Source of the DNA: a virus
Reading direction: 5' to 3' (one strand)
IMG/VR virus record: IMGVR_UViG_3300028569_000082
Coordinates: 1-38,063 of that record
DNA length: 38,063 bases
Position 1 is the first letter of the stretch, and every line of letters starts with the position of its first letter. The position numbers and the translations under genes are program-made. The notes under the pieces are model-generated. The model was not told the origin of the DNA. It ran no database searches and saw only the letters and a list, made by a program, of their open reading frames with translations. Positions 13,694-23,331 of the stretch are shown piece after piece.

Positions 13694-16517
13694 AGACGTT
13701 TATAGTTTAGAATTTAACGGTTCACAGTTTCAAACTGAAATCAATTCAGCAATACAAAGTATTGACGAACTAAACAACGCCATGGCTGAAGGCGTTGATG
13801 TTGCAGATGAATTAGAATCAGCACAGGCGAATTTAGTTAGCGTGTTAGGAACCGAGGCTAATGGAGTGGAACAGTTAAATCAGAAACGTGATACTTTAGT
13901 TAAAACACAAAAAGCCGTTAACGCTGAATCAAAAGCTGGTGTAGCTGTTGGTAAGCAGTTGGATGCTACAAATAAACAGATAGCAGTTAGTACAGGTCAG
14001 GCGGCAACACAGCAACGCGGGTTTGCGGGTTCGTTACTGCAAGGCGCGCGTAATATAAATGGTTTACGCCGCGCTGGCATGATGTTGGGCAATGTATTTA
14101 GATTGTTAGGCGGTTTAAATCCGTTTGGTTTATTGCTTACTGCATTACCTACAGTTATTAGTTATATTTTTGGTGCAACAACTGCGCAAAAAGCATTCAA
14201 TGAAGCGGCTGAATCTGCTGTTCAAGGTTATGCAAAAGAAAAAGTAGCATTAGATGAATTGTTTGGTTCGCTCAATGATGCAAACATTAAAGGTGAAGAA
14301 CGTAGCGCAATTATTAAACAAGTAAATGACCAGTACGGTGATTATTTGCCGAACTTATTAACTGAAGCAAATACAGCTGAAGAAATTGCAGCGGCTTATG
14401 ATTTAATCAATAACGCATTGATAAGAAAATCTGTAACCCAAGCTAAAACAAACGCATTAGAAGCGGTTACAGGTAAATTATTACAAGATAGGATAGCAGG
14501 TTTAGAAAGGCAAAAAAAGGCACAAAAAGATTTAGACGATGCAGATGTAGCTATACTTATGAGAAATAAAGATGGTGAAGAAGAGTTTTCAAGACCAACA
14601 AACGATGACCAAGCACGCGCAATAAGTAATTTTAAAGCAGCAAAAAAGAATTTACAAAATATTGATAAAGCTTACAAAGAAGAAGTTAAAAAAATAAACG
14701 AATCAGCAAAAGACCTTGAAAAATCATTAGGTTTAACTCAAGTACCAACAACACCAAAAACACCGAGAACACCAAAAACACCGAGAACAATAACCCAAGC
14801 AAACAGAAATGCTACCGATGAAAAAGCAAAACTATTGCAAGATGAACTAACCAACCTTGAAAATGCTTTAAAAATTGAAATCGGTTTGACTGAAGAAGGT
14901 ACTGAAGCGCGCGTAAGGGCCGAATTAAAATATATTGATGTTATCGAAGGATTTAGAATACAGAATCAAAAAGGTTTTGGCGATAGTGAAGCTGAAATTA
15001 CTTTAATGATTCAAGACAATATATTAAAACGCAAAAAAATAAACTTAGACTATTTTAATTCATTAGAGGAAAAAGAAAAAGAACGTATTGAGAAAATCAA
15101 AACACAAATTGATGAAACTGAAGCGCTTTTAAATTTACAAATTCAAGATACGCAAGAAAGCAGCCAAGAACGTATTGATGCAGAAATGCAATACTACGAT
15201 GTGCTAAAAGATTTATATACAAGGTATGCTACAGAATTAGGTATGAACGAAAAGCAAATAGATACATTTGTAAAACAAGGATTAAAAAAACGTTTCGGTT
15301 TATATGAAAACTTTTATAGTGCGCAGTCAACTAATCAGCAAAATAATATACAAACTCAACTAAACAACCAGCTAACGGAATTAGAGCAAGAACGTAACGC
15401 ATTATTGCAAGCGGCTACAGGTAATGCTAAAGAACAAGAAAAGATTAACAAAATATATGATAAGCGCCGTTTAGAACTTGAAAAAGATACTAATAAAAAA
15501 ATATTAAACGCACAAATAACGCTTTTAAATCAGTTAAGAGCATTGGCAGTTTCAACTGGTGATACTAATTTATTATCTGACTTTGATAAGCAAATATCTG
15601 AATTAGAAACTAAATTAGTTGAGTTAGGCAAACTTACTGAAGATGGCATTGAACCGCCCGATCCTAAAAACCTTATTGAACAAATAGGCCAAGTTATTAC
15701 AGGTGTTTCAGATTCTATTTTTTCGGTTCTTAACGCACAGGTACAAGCCTATATTAGCGGACTTGATAAAGCCATTGACAAAAGCAAATCAGCGTTGGAT
15801 GAAATACGTAGCAATAGCGAAGACTTTAACGCGCGCCAATTAGAAATTGAAAAGGAACGTTTAGAAAAATTAGAAGCTGAACGAGCTCGGGCTGTTGAAC
15901 GTGAAAAGAATTTAGCGCAAATTCAAATAGCAATTAACGCTGCAATTGCAGTATCAAAGGCGGTGGCTGAAGGTGGTGGATTTGCATCCGCTATAACTGT
16001 TGCATTAACTATAGCTTCACTTATTGCTGGTTTAGCCCAAGCGCGTGCCGTTTCAAGTAGCGCGTTTTTTCATGGTGTTGAATATCTTGAACGCGGCAAT
16101 AATAAAGCGGGCCGCGATACAATACCTGCAATGCTTAACGAGGGCGAACGCGTAATTACAACCGATACAAACGATAAGTATTGGGATGTGCTAACTGCCG
16201 TACATAATAACAGAATCCCAGCGGATATACTTAATACATTTTCTAAAGCATATCAGCAAGGCGGTATTAAAAACGCTTTAGGTGCGTTCGGTAATAATGT
16301 TTCATTAAGTGGAGAGTTAGGCCAAAAATCTATATTTGTAAACGTGGCCCAAACATACGGCGGACTTGAAAACAGATTGGAACGTATCGAAAATGTTTTA
16401 ACGGAACTGCCTAAGTACATGCCAAAAACTACAGTTAGTGCGAATGCCAACGGTATATTTAAGATTGTAGAACAAAGACAGGCGCGTAAAAACTTTTCAC
16501 GTAATTGGTCAAAATGA
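13680..16517 (+). CDS. Tail tape measure protein
   Basis: At 945 residues this is the longest product of the window. It is largely helical coiled-coil (repeated Lys/Glu/Gln heptad-like stretches at ~20-110, ~290-350, ~400-680 and ~700-745), with hydrophobic segments at ~140-170 (LLGGLNPFGLLLTALPTVIS) and ~755-790 (small residues, Ala-rich). This is the usual make-up of tape measure proteins, which set tail length and help DNA pass into the cell. A small Thr/Pro linker made of 18-bp repeats lies at ~residues 358-370. The C-terminal ~120 residues are globular, with AMLNEGERVITTD. It begins inside the -1 frame of the chaperone gene, as expected for this module. Confidence 0.9.
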   Translation: MAEIKDVYSLEFNGSQFQTEINSAIQSIDELNNAMAEGVDVADELESAQANLVSVLGTEANGVEQLNQKRDTLVKTQKAVNAESKAGVAVGKQLDATNKQIAVSTGQAATQQRGFAGSLLQGARNINGLRRAGMMLGNVFRLLGGLNPFGLLLTALPTVISYIFGATTAQKAFNEAAESAVQGYAKEKVALDELFGSLNDANIKGEERSAIIKQVNDQYGDYLPNLLTEANTAEEIAAAYDLINNALIRKSVTQAKTNALEAVTGKLLQDRIAGLERQKKAQKDLDDADVAILMRNKDGEEEFSRPTNDDQARAISNFKAAKKNLQNIDKAYKEEVKKINESAKDLEKSLGLTQVPTTPKTPRTPKTPRTITQANRNATDEKAKLLQDELTNLENALKIEIGLTEEGTEARVRAELKYIDVIEGFRIQNQKGFGDSEAEITLMIQDNILKRKKINLDYFNSLEEKEKERIEKIKTQIDETEALLNLQIQDTQESSQERIDAEMQYYDVLKDLYTRYATELGMNEKQIDTFVKQGLKKRFGLYENFYSAQSTNQQNNIQTQLNNQLTELEQERNALLQAATGNAKEQEKINKIYDKRRLELEKDTNKKILNAQITLLNQLRALAVSTGDTNLLSDFDKQISELETKLVELGKLTEDGIEPPDPKNLIEQIGQVITGVSDSIFSVLNAQVQAYISGLDKAIDKSKSALDEIRSNSEDFNARQLEIEKERLEKLEAERARAVEREKNLAQIQIAINAAIAVSKAVAEGGGFASAITVALTIASLIAGLAQARAVSSSAFFHGVEYLERGNNKAGRDTIPAMLNEGERVITTDTNDKYWDVLTAVHNNRIPADILNTFSKAYQQGGIKNALGAFGNNVSLSGELGQKSIFVNVAQTYGGLENRLERIENVLTELPKYMPKTTVSANANGIFKIVEQRQARKNFSRNWSK
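14751..14786 (+). repeat. Two perfect 18-bp tandem units in tape measure gene
   Basis: ACACCAAAAACACCGAGA occurs twice in tandem, encoding a (T-P-K/R) linker TPKTPRTPKTPRT between coiled-coil segments. It is a likely site of length change by slippage. Confidence 0.95.
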
Positions 16518-16545
16518 TATGCTTTTGTACAAATAATTAAACATT

Positions 16546-16875
16546 ATGAAATATCTAATAGCCGTTGTAATTTTGTTAGTATCTGTACTGCTATACATCA
16601 CAATAGATAATAGCACTAAGCTACTCAAACAAATACAGAAAAACGAACAGCGAACCCGCGATAGTTTGTCACAAATATATGCTAAATTTGTGATAAAATC
16701 AGATAGCATACAAGCTCATATAGATACGATGCAAACTACATTAGACAAACAAATAAAACTATTTAGATATGATTTACACAAAATTAAGATTATTGAAATA
16801 CCGAATACTAATTACGATAATATTTCTGACACTTTGCTCATTGGCCGCATCTTGTCAAATTACAAAGGTAGGTAA
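16546..16875 (+). CDS. Small membrane-anchored protein (inner-membrane spanin-like)
   Basis: A 109-residue protein with one N-terminal membrane segment (residues ~4-21, LIAVVILLVSVLLYITI) and a charged, helical, coiled-coil-like remainder (SLSQIYAKFVIKSDSI, HIDTMQTTLDKQIKLF). The last 107 bp overlap the next gene in another frame, and that gene encodes a lipoprotein. An N-terminal anchor plus an overlapping lipoprotein gene is the Rz/Rz1 (two-component spanin) layout. There is no sequence similarity that I can name. It sits between tape measure and tail genes rather than beside the holin or endolysin, so a tail role is an alternative. Confidence 0.6.
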   Translation: MKYLIAVVILLVSVLLYITIDNSTKLLKQIQKNEQRTRDSLSQIYAKFVIKSDSIQAHIDTMQTTLDKQIKLFRYDLHKIKIIEIPNTNYDNISDTLLIGRILSNYKGR

Positions 16876-17227
16876 CGGTTTTTTGATTACACGCGAATAT
16901 GCTGAGTTTATCGCAATGCGTTTTGATAGTTTGGATGCCTATAAAATTGCATACGGCGAAAGTGTTAATAGGGCTGTTGAATGCGATGCGTTGCTATATA
17001 ATGCAGAATCGGTAATATTAGCAATGAAAGTACAGCACCAAACACAAAGTGACATGCTGCTATTAAAAGAAGCTGTAATCAAAAGCCATGAACGCGATGT
17101 AATAATATGCAATGACTATAAAAAGCAGCTGAAGAAACAAACACGTATTAAAAAAGTGTGGAAAATAACAACTTACGCGTTTATAACTGTATCTTTTGGA
17201 TTGTTAACATATTCAATACTTAAATGA
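16769..17227 (+). CDS. Lipoprotein with C-terminal membrane segment (spanin-like)
   Basis: The 152-residue protein begins with a basic n-region (MIYTKLRLLKYR), a hydrophobic stretch and a lipobox LAASC with Cys29 as the acylated residue. A helical periplasmic part follows (~30-125), then a basic stretch and a C-terminal membrane segment (~130-150, TTYAFITVSFGLLTYSIL). Lipobox at one end and membrane anchor at the other is the architecture of unimolecular spanins, which fuse inner and outer membranes at lysis. The start lies within the preceding membrane-protein gene. Its stop overlaps the next tail gene by 4 bp (17224-17227). Confidence 0.6.
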   Translation: MIYTKLRLLKYRILITIIFLTLCSLAASCQITKVGNGFLITREYAEFIAMRFDSLDAYKIAYGESVNRAVECDALLYNAESVILAMKVQHQTQSDMLLLKEAVIKSHERDVIICNDYKKQLKKQTRIKKVWKITTYAFITVSFGLLTYSILK

Positions 17228-18918
17228 ACGGTTTACTAATATTTTTCGATGGCATACCTCAAGACCTTGATAATTTCAATGGTACTGAACAAGCAAGTTT
17301 TGTTTTTCGCCGCAAAGATGAAACGGGTGATTCTGCATTTTCTTTTGCTCCTGAATTAACTGTTGTTGGTGATACTTACGAATATGTAAGGCAGCAAATA
17401 ATAAACGCGCCAAATGCAAATATAGCAGCTATACAGGTTTTAATTTACGATACATGCTGCACTAACCCCGATGGTTCGGACCGCTTATTATTTACGGGAA
17501 AGATTGAAGGCGGTTCGGTTCGATGGTGTACGTTCCCGACATGTGAGGCGCAAGTTACGGTGGTCGATAATAGTCAGGATGCTGAAGCTATTAGATGTTT
17601 GAAAGAGCATTTTCCATGGAGTAGAAATCATGAAACTTTAAATATTACTACAAGGGGATTTGATGAATTTCGGGTAGCACCTTGGATATATTATTGTAAT
17701 GACCTAAAACCAAGTTCAACGCAAGAAGCAATAATGATTATAGGTATATTTATTTTTATTTCATTAACTCCTATTTTACTTATTATACAATTATATAATT
17801 TAATTAGTAACATAAATGAAAATGTTTTTGAAAACTTATCTAATTTTATTGTAGGTTGTGGGCGAAGACACTTAGCGCCATATTTAGATAGTCAATTTAA
17901 AAACCTTTGTAAAATATGCAGTATTGGCTATCAATCAAGTTTATTTGATGCAGGTGGTTATTATCACAATACTGTTAGATTAGATATTAACTACGTGCCT
18001 GGTACAAAAGCAGATCCATGGGAAACATTTGGATTAGCTGCTTATTTTGACAATCAACCAAACTTAAACGGTATTCAATTCTTAGATGCACTAAAAGAAT
18101 TTAATATTAATTGGCGCGTTGTTAATGGTGTTTTACAAATTGAGCGCAAAGATTATTTTTTAGGTGTTGAATGGTTTAATACTGATAACTTGCAAAATGA
18201 TCAACTATTATCTATTTGTTATGAATCATTAGGTGAGCGCCCTGCAAGTTATGCTGAATATCAATATGCAAAAGATGGTGTTGATAATAGTGGTGATGAA
18301 GTTAGAGGTAAATGGGTTGACCGTGTTATAGATTGGAATTCTATTGGCAATCCACAACAAACAGGATTATTTAGTAAAAACTTTCAATATTCTGCAGCAC
18401 AATTTAGATTTGATGCCAATAGACCAGATACTAACCCAATTGATAAACCGTTTTATGTAGCGTTTTATCCATTTGTAAATAATGATTACAATGACATAGC
18501 GATGTTATTAGAAAAAGGTGTTACTGCATTTCCTAAATTATTAAACTTAGAAAGGGTTATAGGTGAAGTGATTACAGGAAATAATATTATAAGACGCGGA
18601 ATAGGTATTACTGATATTTTATTAGATTCAAATAATTTAAGAATTTACAATTACAAATGGCATGTAAGAGAAAACCCATTGGTAGTTTCAGCTAACCAAC
18701 AATACGACACAGCATACCAACGCCTACTATACATTGACGACCCGCGTTTAACATCGGTAAAAACACGTAAAGTTACCATTTCGGTAACTGCCGATTGTTA
18801 TCTATTAACAAGTTTAGATATTGATAAATATGTAACAACTTCGCAAGGTCAAGTGCAAATAACTGAGATAACTTACGATACAAATAATAATTCATTAACT
18901 ATAAACGGTTTGATTTAA
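17224..18918 (+). CDS. Tail protein with internal hydrophobic segment (baseplate/hub-like)
   Basis: This 564-residue protein follows the spanin-like pair in the tail module and ends inside the start of the next tail gene (TAATG, one-base overlap). The N-terminal ~130 residues are beta-rich, with Cys pairs (DTCCTN, CTFPTC). The middle contains a striking hydrophobic run at ~residues 176-196 (IMIIGIFIFISLTPILLIIQ). The C-terminal part includes NGIQFLDALKEFNINWRV and DYFLGVEWFNT, reminiscent of tail hub or distal tail proteins that load a cell-puncturing domain, but I cannot name the family. DNA composition drops to very low GC across ~17640-18690, suggesting a replaced central segment. The hydrophobic run could contact or cross a membrane at infection. 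Confidence 0.65.
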   Translation: MNGLLIFFDGIPQDLDNFNGTEQASFVFRRKDETGDSAFSFAPELTVVGDTYEYVRQQIINAPNANIAAIQVLIYDTCCTNPDGSDRLLFTGKIEGGSVRWCTFPTCEAQVTVVDNSQDAEAIRCLKEHFPWSRNHETLNITTRGFDEFRVAPWIYYCNDLKPSSTQEAIMIIGIFIFISLTPILLIIQLYNLISNINENVFENLSNFIVGCGRRHLAPYLDSQFKNLCKICSIGYQSSLFDAGGYYHNTVRLDINYVPGTKADPWETFGLAAYFDNQPNLNGIQFLDALKEFNINWRVVNGVLQIERKDYFLGVEWFNTDNLQNDQLLSICYESLGERPASYAEYQYAKDGVDNSGDEVRGKWVDRVIDWNSIGNPQQTGLFSKNFQYSAAQFRFDANRPDTNPIDKPFYVAFYPFVNNDYNDIAMLLEKGVTAFPKLLNLERVIGEVITGNNIIRRGIGITDILLDSNNLRIYNYKWHVRENPLVVSANQQYDTAYQRLLYIDDPRLTSVKTRKVTISVTADCYLLTSLDIDKYVTTSQGQVQITEITYDTNNNSLTINGLI

Positions 18919-21365
18919 TGTCTTATACTTACGATGATATACAATTAGATTGCATTGATAGCAGCGGAACTGTATTATATAACATAGATACGTTTACTGC
19001 TTCAACTATACCTGCCGTGCCTATCGAAGGGTTTGCAATTGGAAATAAGATACGTTTAACACTTACTATTACAAGTAGTGGCTCTAATAGTTTTATAAAT
19101 AAGTTCCTTAGGTTTAATCCCGGTTTATTTGTTTTGTTTAATCGAACAAACGCATTTGATTTTGGATATCAAACACTAAACCCGTTAAGCACTACGCCAC
19201 AACAAGCTGTATTAAATGTTACTAATCCTGCTTTAGATAACATCTATTGCGAAATGTCGAATAATGCCGCGCCTCATGATGTAGCAACCGTTGTTTTTGA
19301 ATTTTACATTACTAATGACACTAATAACTTTATATTTGGCTATTCAAGTAATACTAATGTAAATAGGTTTTTGACATCTATTTTAAGCGTGCCGAATAAT
19401 CAGTTTCAAAGCATTTATAATGCTGCTAAAAACTTCGGTATTGCTACACGCGTATTTGACCCATCGGGATTTTCGGCCATACCTACTACACCTGCTGGTG
19501 GCAATTTCTTAAATCTACCTGTTGAAGCACGTTGGTATAATTCGGACTATTTAGGGTATAGCTTATTGATGCGTTACATACGTGAACTTGAAATTAGTTC
19601 AGCATCACAAATAGCCGCGGGCCTACAATTACTTACTGATGCAACGGCAACGGCGGCGCAACCTAATCAAACAACAATACCAAACTCAATATTTACCATT
19701 GCTAATAATCAGTTAGCAGTAGGCGAAGCAAATACAGTTCGTATTTTATTAAGGGGCGCAGCTTATAACGGTTCTGTTAATAATTACCCTATATCAGATG
19801 TCCGCATTTTATTATTTAGGTTTGATAACACTACAAACGCCGGTAACTTTGTTGTTGATTTAAGCCTATCTGATGCTGTAATACCACAGGCTACAACTAC
19901 CAGCGGTCAATTAAACGGCGCTATTTATTCTCCTTCAGATTGGTTTGAAAATGTACCCGTAGCCGATGACATTGAAGTTCAATTCGTAATAGATGGAACA
20001 CAGCTACAAATAAACGGCCAATATTATATAGTAGTAAATATTCATGACGCGGCAAATCCTAAATATGTAACTTCGCATCTAAGCCCTATATTAACTGCTA
20101 CCTATACAGCGCCTGCAATACCAACACTAACGGGTTATATTAGCACTTACAATACAGAATACAGCGGTAACGAATTAACAATAGCACCGCACCAAAGAGT
20201 TAAAGTGCGTTTAAATATTGATAAGCTAAGCTATGCAACAGCTTTAACTGCTTTAGGCTTAACAGGCACTTTCGATGGTAGTGTTGCTGGCATTATCTGT
20301 AGGCTTACAAATGTGCCAGGCGTTGTTAACCAAGTACAAGGATTTATACCCGCAGCGCCGCCAATTGTCACGGCCGATATGACAATAATAACAAATACAG
20401 TTAACGACCTTGTTTTAGATTGCATCTTTAGAATAGCTGAAGAGTACGCGGGAACGTTAACTGAGATTACATGGACAGTTAGCATGAATCAGCCGACATC
20501 GGTAAACGGCATAACACAATTTACACAAATAGACTTTGTTCAAAAATTAGATGTAGATGTTTTTGAAAACGATGCAATTAGCCCTAACTTATTAGCCATT
20601 CGCTTTTACAATTTAGAAGATTATATCTTAGGTATTAAAACCGAAATAATTGATATTTGTGATGCCGACCAAATAATAGCTGAAGTAGAAAAAGACCCCG
20701 CGCTTTCGGGTTCAGTTAATTTCATAGCTACTATATACCCAGCTAACGAATTAGGCGATACGAATAATAATGCAATTGAAGAAGAATCAAGTTGGGCACC
20801 AATAACTATTCAAATGCAACAGTTAGTTAGTGGAAAACTTGACGATGTGGCTGCTTCATTTGATGTTAATGATTTTGCTATATTTAAAATAAACGTACAG
20901 CAATTAACGCAAGGTCAGCGTTATTGGGTTACAGGTATTGCATATCAGCAAATACCCGATTATTGCCCTATTGGCTTAGTTGCATTAACAAGTACATCTA
21001 CTTACCGCGTTGTTGGCGTTTTGCCGTTGTGGACCATTACAGGCAATCCTACTGCGGTTATAGCTGAAATATTAGCGCACCCCGATTATGTAGGTGGTTT
21101 AACAATAGTTCAAAATAACTTTGTAGATAATGCAAATAACCCCGTAGGGATTTTAAGTTACACGGGAAATATTGTTACTGCAATAAAAATTAGCGATACA
21201 ATACCGATAGCTTATTATAGGTTTATAGTCGATGCTGATTTTGACCCAGGCACAGGAGCACACACAGTTAGACATGAAATTGTAATACCTGTTCCGATAC
21301 CCGCGCCAAGTTTAATACCTATTGTTACTTTTGATAATACGTATAAATGTAGCGATTTAGGATAA
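18918..21365 (+). CDS. Large beta-rich tail structural protein
   Basis: An 815-residue protein composed almost wholly of Thr/Asn/Ser/Val-rich beta-type sequence with regularly spaced short hydrophobic strands, as in phage tail tip, baseplate-periphery or adhesin proteins. No enzyme motif, signal peptide or membrane segment is evident. It starts one base into the previous stop and is followed by an AT-rich gap with a promoter. I do not recognise a named family; a role in the tail tip or host contact is inferred from position and composition. Confidence 0.6.
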   Translation: MSYTYDDIQLDCIDSSGTVLYNIDTFTASTIPAVPIEGFAIGNKIRLTLTITSSGSNSFINKFLRFNPGLFVLFNRTNAFDFGYQTLNPLSTTPQQAVLNVTNPALDNIYCEMSNNAAPHDVATVVFEFYITNDTNNFIFGYSSNTNVNRFLTSILSVPNNQFQSIYNAAKNFGIATRVFDPSGFSAIPTTPAGGNFLNLPVEARWYNSDYLGYSLLMRYIRELEISSASQIAAGLQLLTDATATAAQPNQTTIPNSIFTIANNQLAVGEANTVRILLRGAAYNGSVNNYPISDVRILLFRFDNTTNAGNFVVDLSLSDAVIPQATTTSGQLNGAIYSPSDWFENVPVADDIEVQFVIDGTQLQINGQYYIVVNIHDAANPKYVTSHLSPILTATYTAPAIPTLTGYISTYNTEYSGNELTIAPHQRVKVRLNIDKLSYATALTALGLTGTFDGSVAGIICRLTNVPGVVNQVQGFIPAAPPIVTADMTIITNTVNDLVLDCIFRIAEEYAGTLTEITWTVSMNQPTSVNGITQFTQIDFVQKLDVDVFENDAISPNLLAIRFYNLEDYILGIKTEIIDICDADQIIAEVEKDPALSGSVNFIATIYPANELGDTNNNAIEEESSWAPITIQMQQLVSGKLDDVAASFDVNDFAIFKINVQQLTQGQRYWVTGIAYQQIPDYCPIGLVALTSTSTYRVVGVLPLWTITGNPTAVIAEILAHPDYVGGLTIVQNNFVDNANNPVGILSYTGNIVTAIKISDTIPIAYYRFIVDADFDPGTGAHTVRHEIVIPVPIPAPSLIPIVTFDNTYKCSDLG

Positions 21366-21391
21366 AAATATTTTATTTTAATTTTTATTTG

Positions 21392-21399
21392 TATCTTTG
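21392..21399 (+). promoter_or_regulatory. Candidate promoter (TATCTTTG) before tail protein gene
   Basis: TATCTTTG followed by CA matches the -7 element exactly and is preceded by pure A/T sequence without a clear -33 TTTG. The transcript would begin at about 21404-21407, directly at the chosen ATG, so the message may be nearly leaderless. The same ten bases TATCTTTGCA recur at 28047 before the capsid gene. Confidence 0.6.
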
Positions 21400-21406
21400 C
21401 AAATAT

Positions 21407-22360
21407 ATGTTACTAAACTATCCGATTACATACACGCCCGAAATTAGTAGGACTTATTCTTTTAGGCAGCCCGTACCGATTCGGTATGCCTGTCCTATTT
21501 TGCCTGGTAATTTAATGCAAGACTTTAGTAATGCGTGGAACTGTAATCTTTGCGGTTCTGATTTACCGTTTTATATTCCTTATGTTGAGGGCGATATTAT
21601 ACCGTTTCAAACGCAAGTTACTGATTTATATAATCAGCCTAATGATGTTTTGGTAGCAGGATTTCAAACTACTACAAGCGCAACGCATTATGTGCAAGTT
21701 AGTTTATACGATTGTTGCGGCAATGAAATTAGTAAATATATTGATGTGTTTTCAGATAGTTACCATGTAGGGCAAAGCCTTGCAACGGGTAGCATTCAAA
21801 CGTGGTTTGTAAATACTGGTTTATTCCCTGCTGATTTGGATTGCTTTAGATTAAGAATTGAATATTTTAAAATAAATCAGATAACTTTAGAACCTGAAAC
21901 AGATAAAGTTCTTTGGTCTGAATACTATAAAGAAGTTGAAGGCTGTGGAAACTTAAATGACACTTCGTTAATTTATAGTACATACGCAAATTATGATTGC
22001 AACGGTAATTTTTATGGAACTTTGAGTAACTATTTAGGTTCTAATAATACGCCATTTTATAATTCGCTTCGCATTTTTGGAACTGTTGAGTTCTTTGGCG
22101 ATACTGAAGCAATCTCTGAAAATGATAGAAATGTAGTTATTAGTAAAGATATAACAGAAAATTACGGTATTATTTCGGGCGCTGTTCCACCGTTTTACAT
22201 TAAGTTACTACAACAAGCTGTGAGAGGCAATTACGTAACTGTAGATGCGGTGCAATATCAAAACTTTAGATATGATTCTAAGCCTGAAGATAACCGAATG
22301 TTTTTGTTAGATTTGACATTTGACAAAAGATGTCGATTAGATAACAAGCAGTGTCGATGA
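21407..22360 (+). CDS. Tail/virion structural protein, cysteine-containing
   Basis: The 317-residue product starts MLLNYPITYTPEISRTY. I chose the ATG at 21407 rather than 21389, because the earlier one lies upstream of the -7 promoter element and would not be in the message. The protein is beta-rich with Cys pairs (NCNLCGSD, YDCCGNE), ends with a Cys (KRCRLDNKQCR) and has no signal peptide. It lies between the large tail protein and the probable tail tube gene. No named family is recognised; it may be a distal tail or adaptor protein. Confidence 0.65.
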   Translation: MLLNYPITYTPEISRTYSFRQPVPIRYACPILPGNLMQDFSNAWNCNLCGSDLPFYIPYVEGDIIPFQTQVTDLYNQPNDVLVAGFQTTTSATHYVQVSLYDCCGNEISKYIDVFSDSYHVGQSLATGSIQTWFVNTGLFPADLDCFRLRIEYFKINQITLEPETDKVLWSEYYKEVEGCGNLNDTSLIYSTYANYDCNGNFYGTLSNYLGSNNTPFYNSLRIFGTVEFFGDTEAISENDRNVVISKDITENYGIISGAVPPFYIKLLQQAVRGNYVTVDAVQYQNFRYDSKPEDNRMFLLDLTFDKRCRLDNKQCR

Positions 22361-22398
22361 GGTCGTAATTCATTTACAAATATTTAAAAACAAAAAAC

Positions 22399-23274
22399 AT
22401 GAATATTTCTTTTATCAATGGGTTTTTGGGCGCGTTTGGCGTTTGCCCGCCTTGCATAGACGAGGATAATTCCCCTAACTATCTTTGTGACCCTTGCGAT
22501 TCAACCGTTTATTCTGGTGGTATTGCTGGTTGGTTTGCAAAAAAATGTAATTACGAATTTGACGATATTACAGATTCTACTGAATGGGAAACTGCAATAG
22601 CAAACAAAGACGTATTCGGTCGCGTAAATGGTAGCCGTATTAGTGGTGGTTTGCCGGCGCCTGAATTTACTACTAAAAAACGCGGTAGCTGCGGACAAGA
22701 GGAGGTAGTAAAACAGTCGCGTGTTGTTTCTCTTACCGATGCTGAAAACGATCTTACATTTACTATTGATGCACTTTATAACTTCCTTTCTAACCCTTCT
22801 AAAGCTGCTGGTTATGAATTTGGTTTTGTAACTTGCGATGGCCGTTTTTTAGGTTGGTATTCAAATGTAACTGTTCGCCCCTTTTATCAGATTGCAGAAA
22901 CTGATGAAGATGATGCGTTTTGGACACTTGAATTCAGATACAACGAACAGTTAGGTACATTTAGCCAATTGTCTTTAGACTTCTTGTTAACATTGCCTTA
23001 CAACGTTTGTTGGGTTACTTCAATTGTTGTTACAGGTTTTGCGGGTGCTACTACTGTTGCAGATGGTGCTACGTTGCAAATGCTTGCAACTATCTTGCCA
23101 TTGAACGCTACTGATTCTACTGTTACATGGTCTGTTGTTAACGGTTCGGGAACTGCAACTATTAGCGTAGGCGGTTTGCTTACTGCTACGAACGCTGGTA
23201 CTGTTACTGTAATTGCTACGGCTAATGACGCTTCAGGTGTTACTGGTTCACTTGTTATTACTGTTACTCCTTAG
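22399..23274 (+). CDS. Probable major tail tube protein with C-terminal BIG2 (Ig-like) domain
   Basis: A 291-residue protein. Residues 1-40 are Cys-rich (CPPC at ~16-19, CDPC at ~30-33). Residues ~70-205 form a beta-rich core with an acidic loop (AETDEDDAFWTLEFRY) like tail tube proteins. Residues ~208-291 are a bacterial Ig-like group 2 domain (VADGATLQMLATILPLNATD, VTWSVVNGS, GLLTATNAGTVTVIATA). Codon use (many GCT, GTT and ACT) resembles the capsid gene and differs from neighbours, suggesting high expression and so a major virion component. Ig-like tails on tube or capsid proteins are common phage decorations thought to hold weakly to cell or mucus glycans. A stem-loop follows the gene. 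Confidence 0.68.
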   Translation: MNISFINGFLGAFGVCPPCIDEDNSPNYLCDPCDSTVYSGGIAGWFAKKCNYEFDDITDSTEWETAIANKDVFGRVNGSRISGGLPAPEFTTKKRGSCGQEEVVKQSRVVSLTDAENDLTFTIDALYNFLSNPSKAAGYEFGFVTCDGRFLGWYSNVTVRPFYQIAETDEDDAFWTLEFRYNEQLGTFSQLSLDFLLTLPYNVCWVTSIVVTGFAGATTVADGATLQMLATILPLNATDSTVTWSVVNGSGTATISVGGLLTATNAGTVTVIATANDASGVTGSLVITVTP

Positions 23275-23288
23275 TTAGATAGTTTTAA

Positions 23289-23313
23289 GGGCGGTTATTA
23301 AATTTAGCCGCCC
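23289..23313 (+). terminator. GC-rich stem-loop after tail tube gene
   Basis: GGGCGG (23289-23294) pairs with CCGCCC (23308-23313) across a 13-base loop, followed only by TATTT. It could be a weak or partial terminator that lets some transcription pass into the portal gene, or an mRNA 3' stabiliser for the highly expressed upstream gene. Confidence 0.55.
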
Positions 23314-23331
23314 TATTTAAAATCAAATAGA

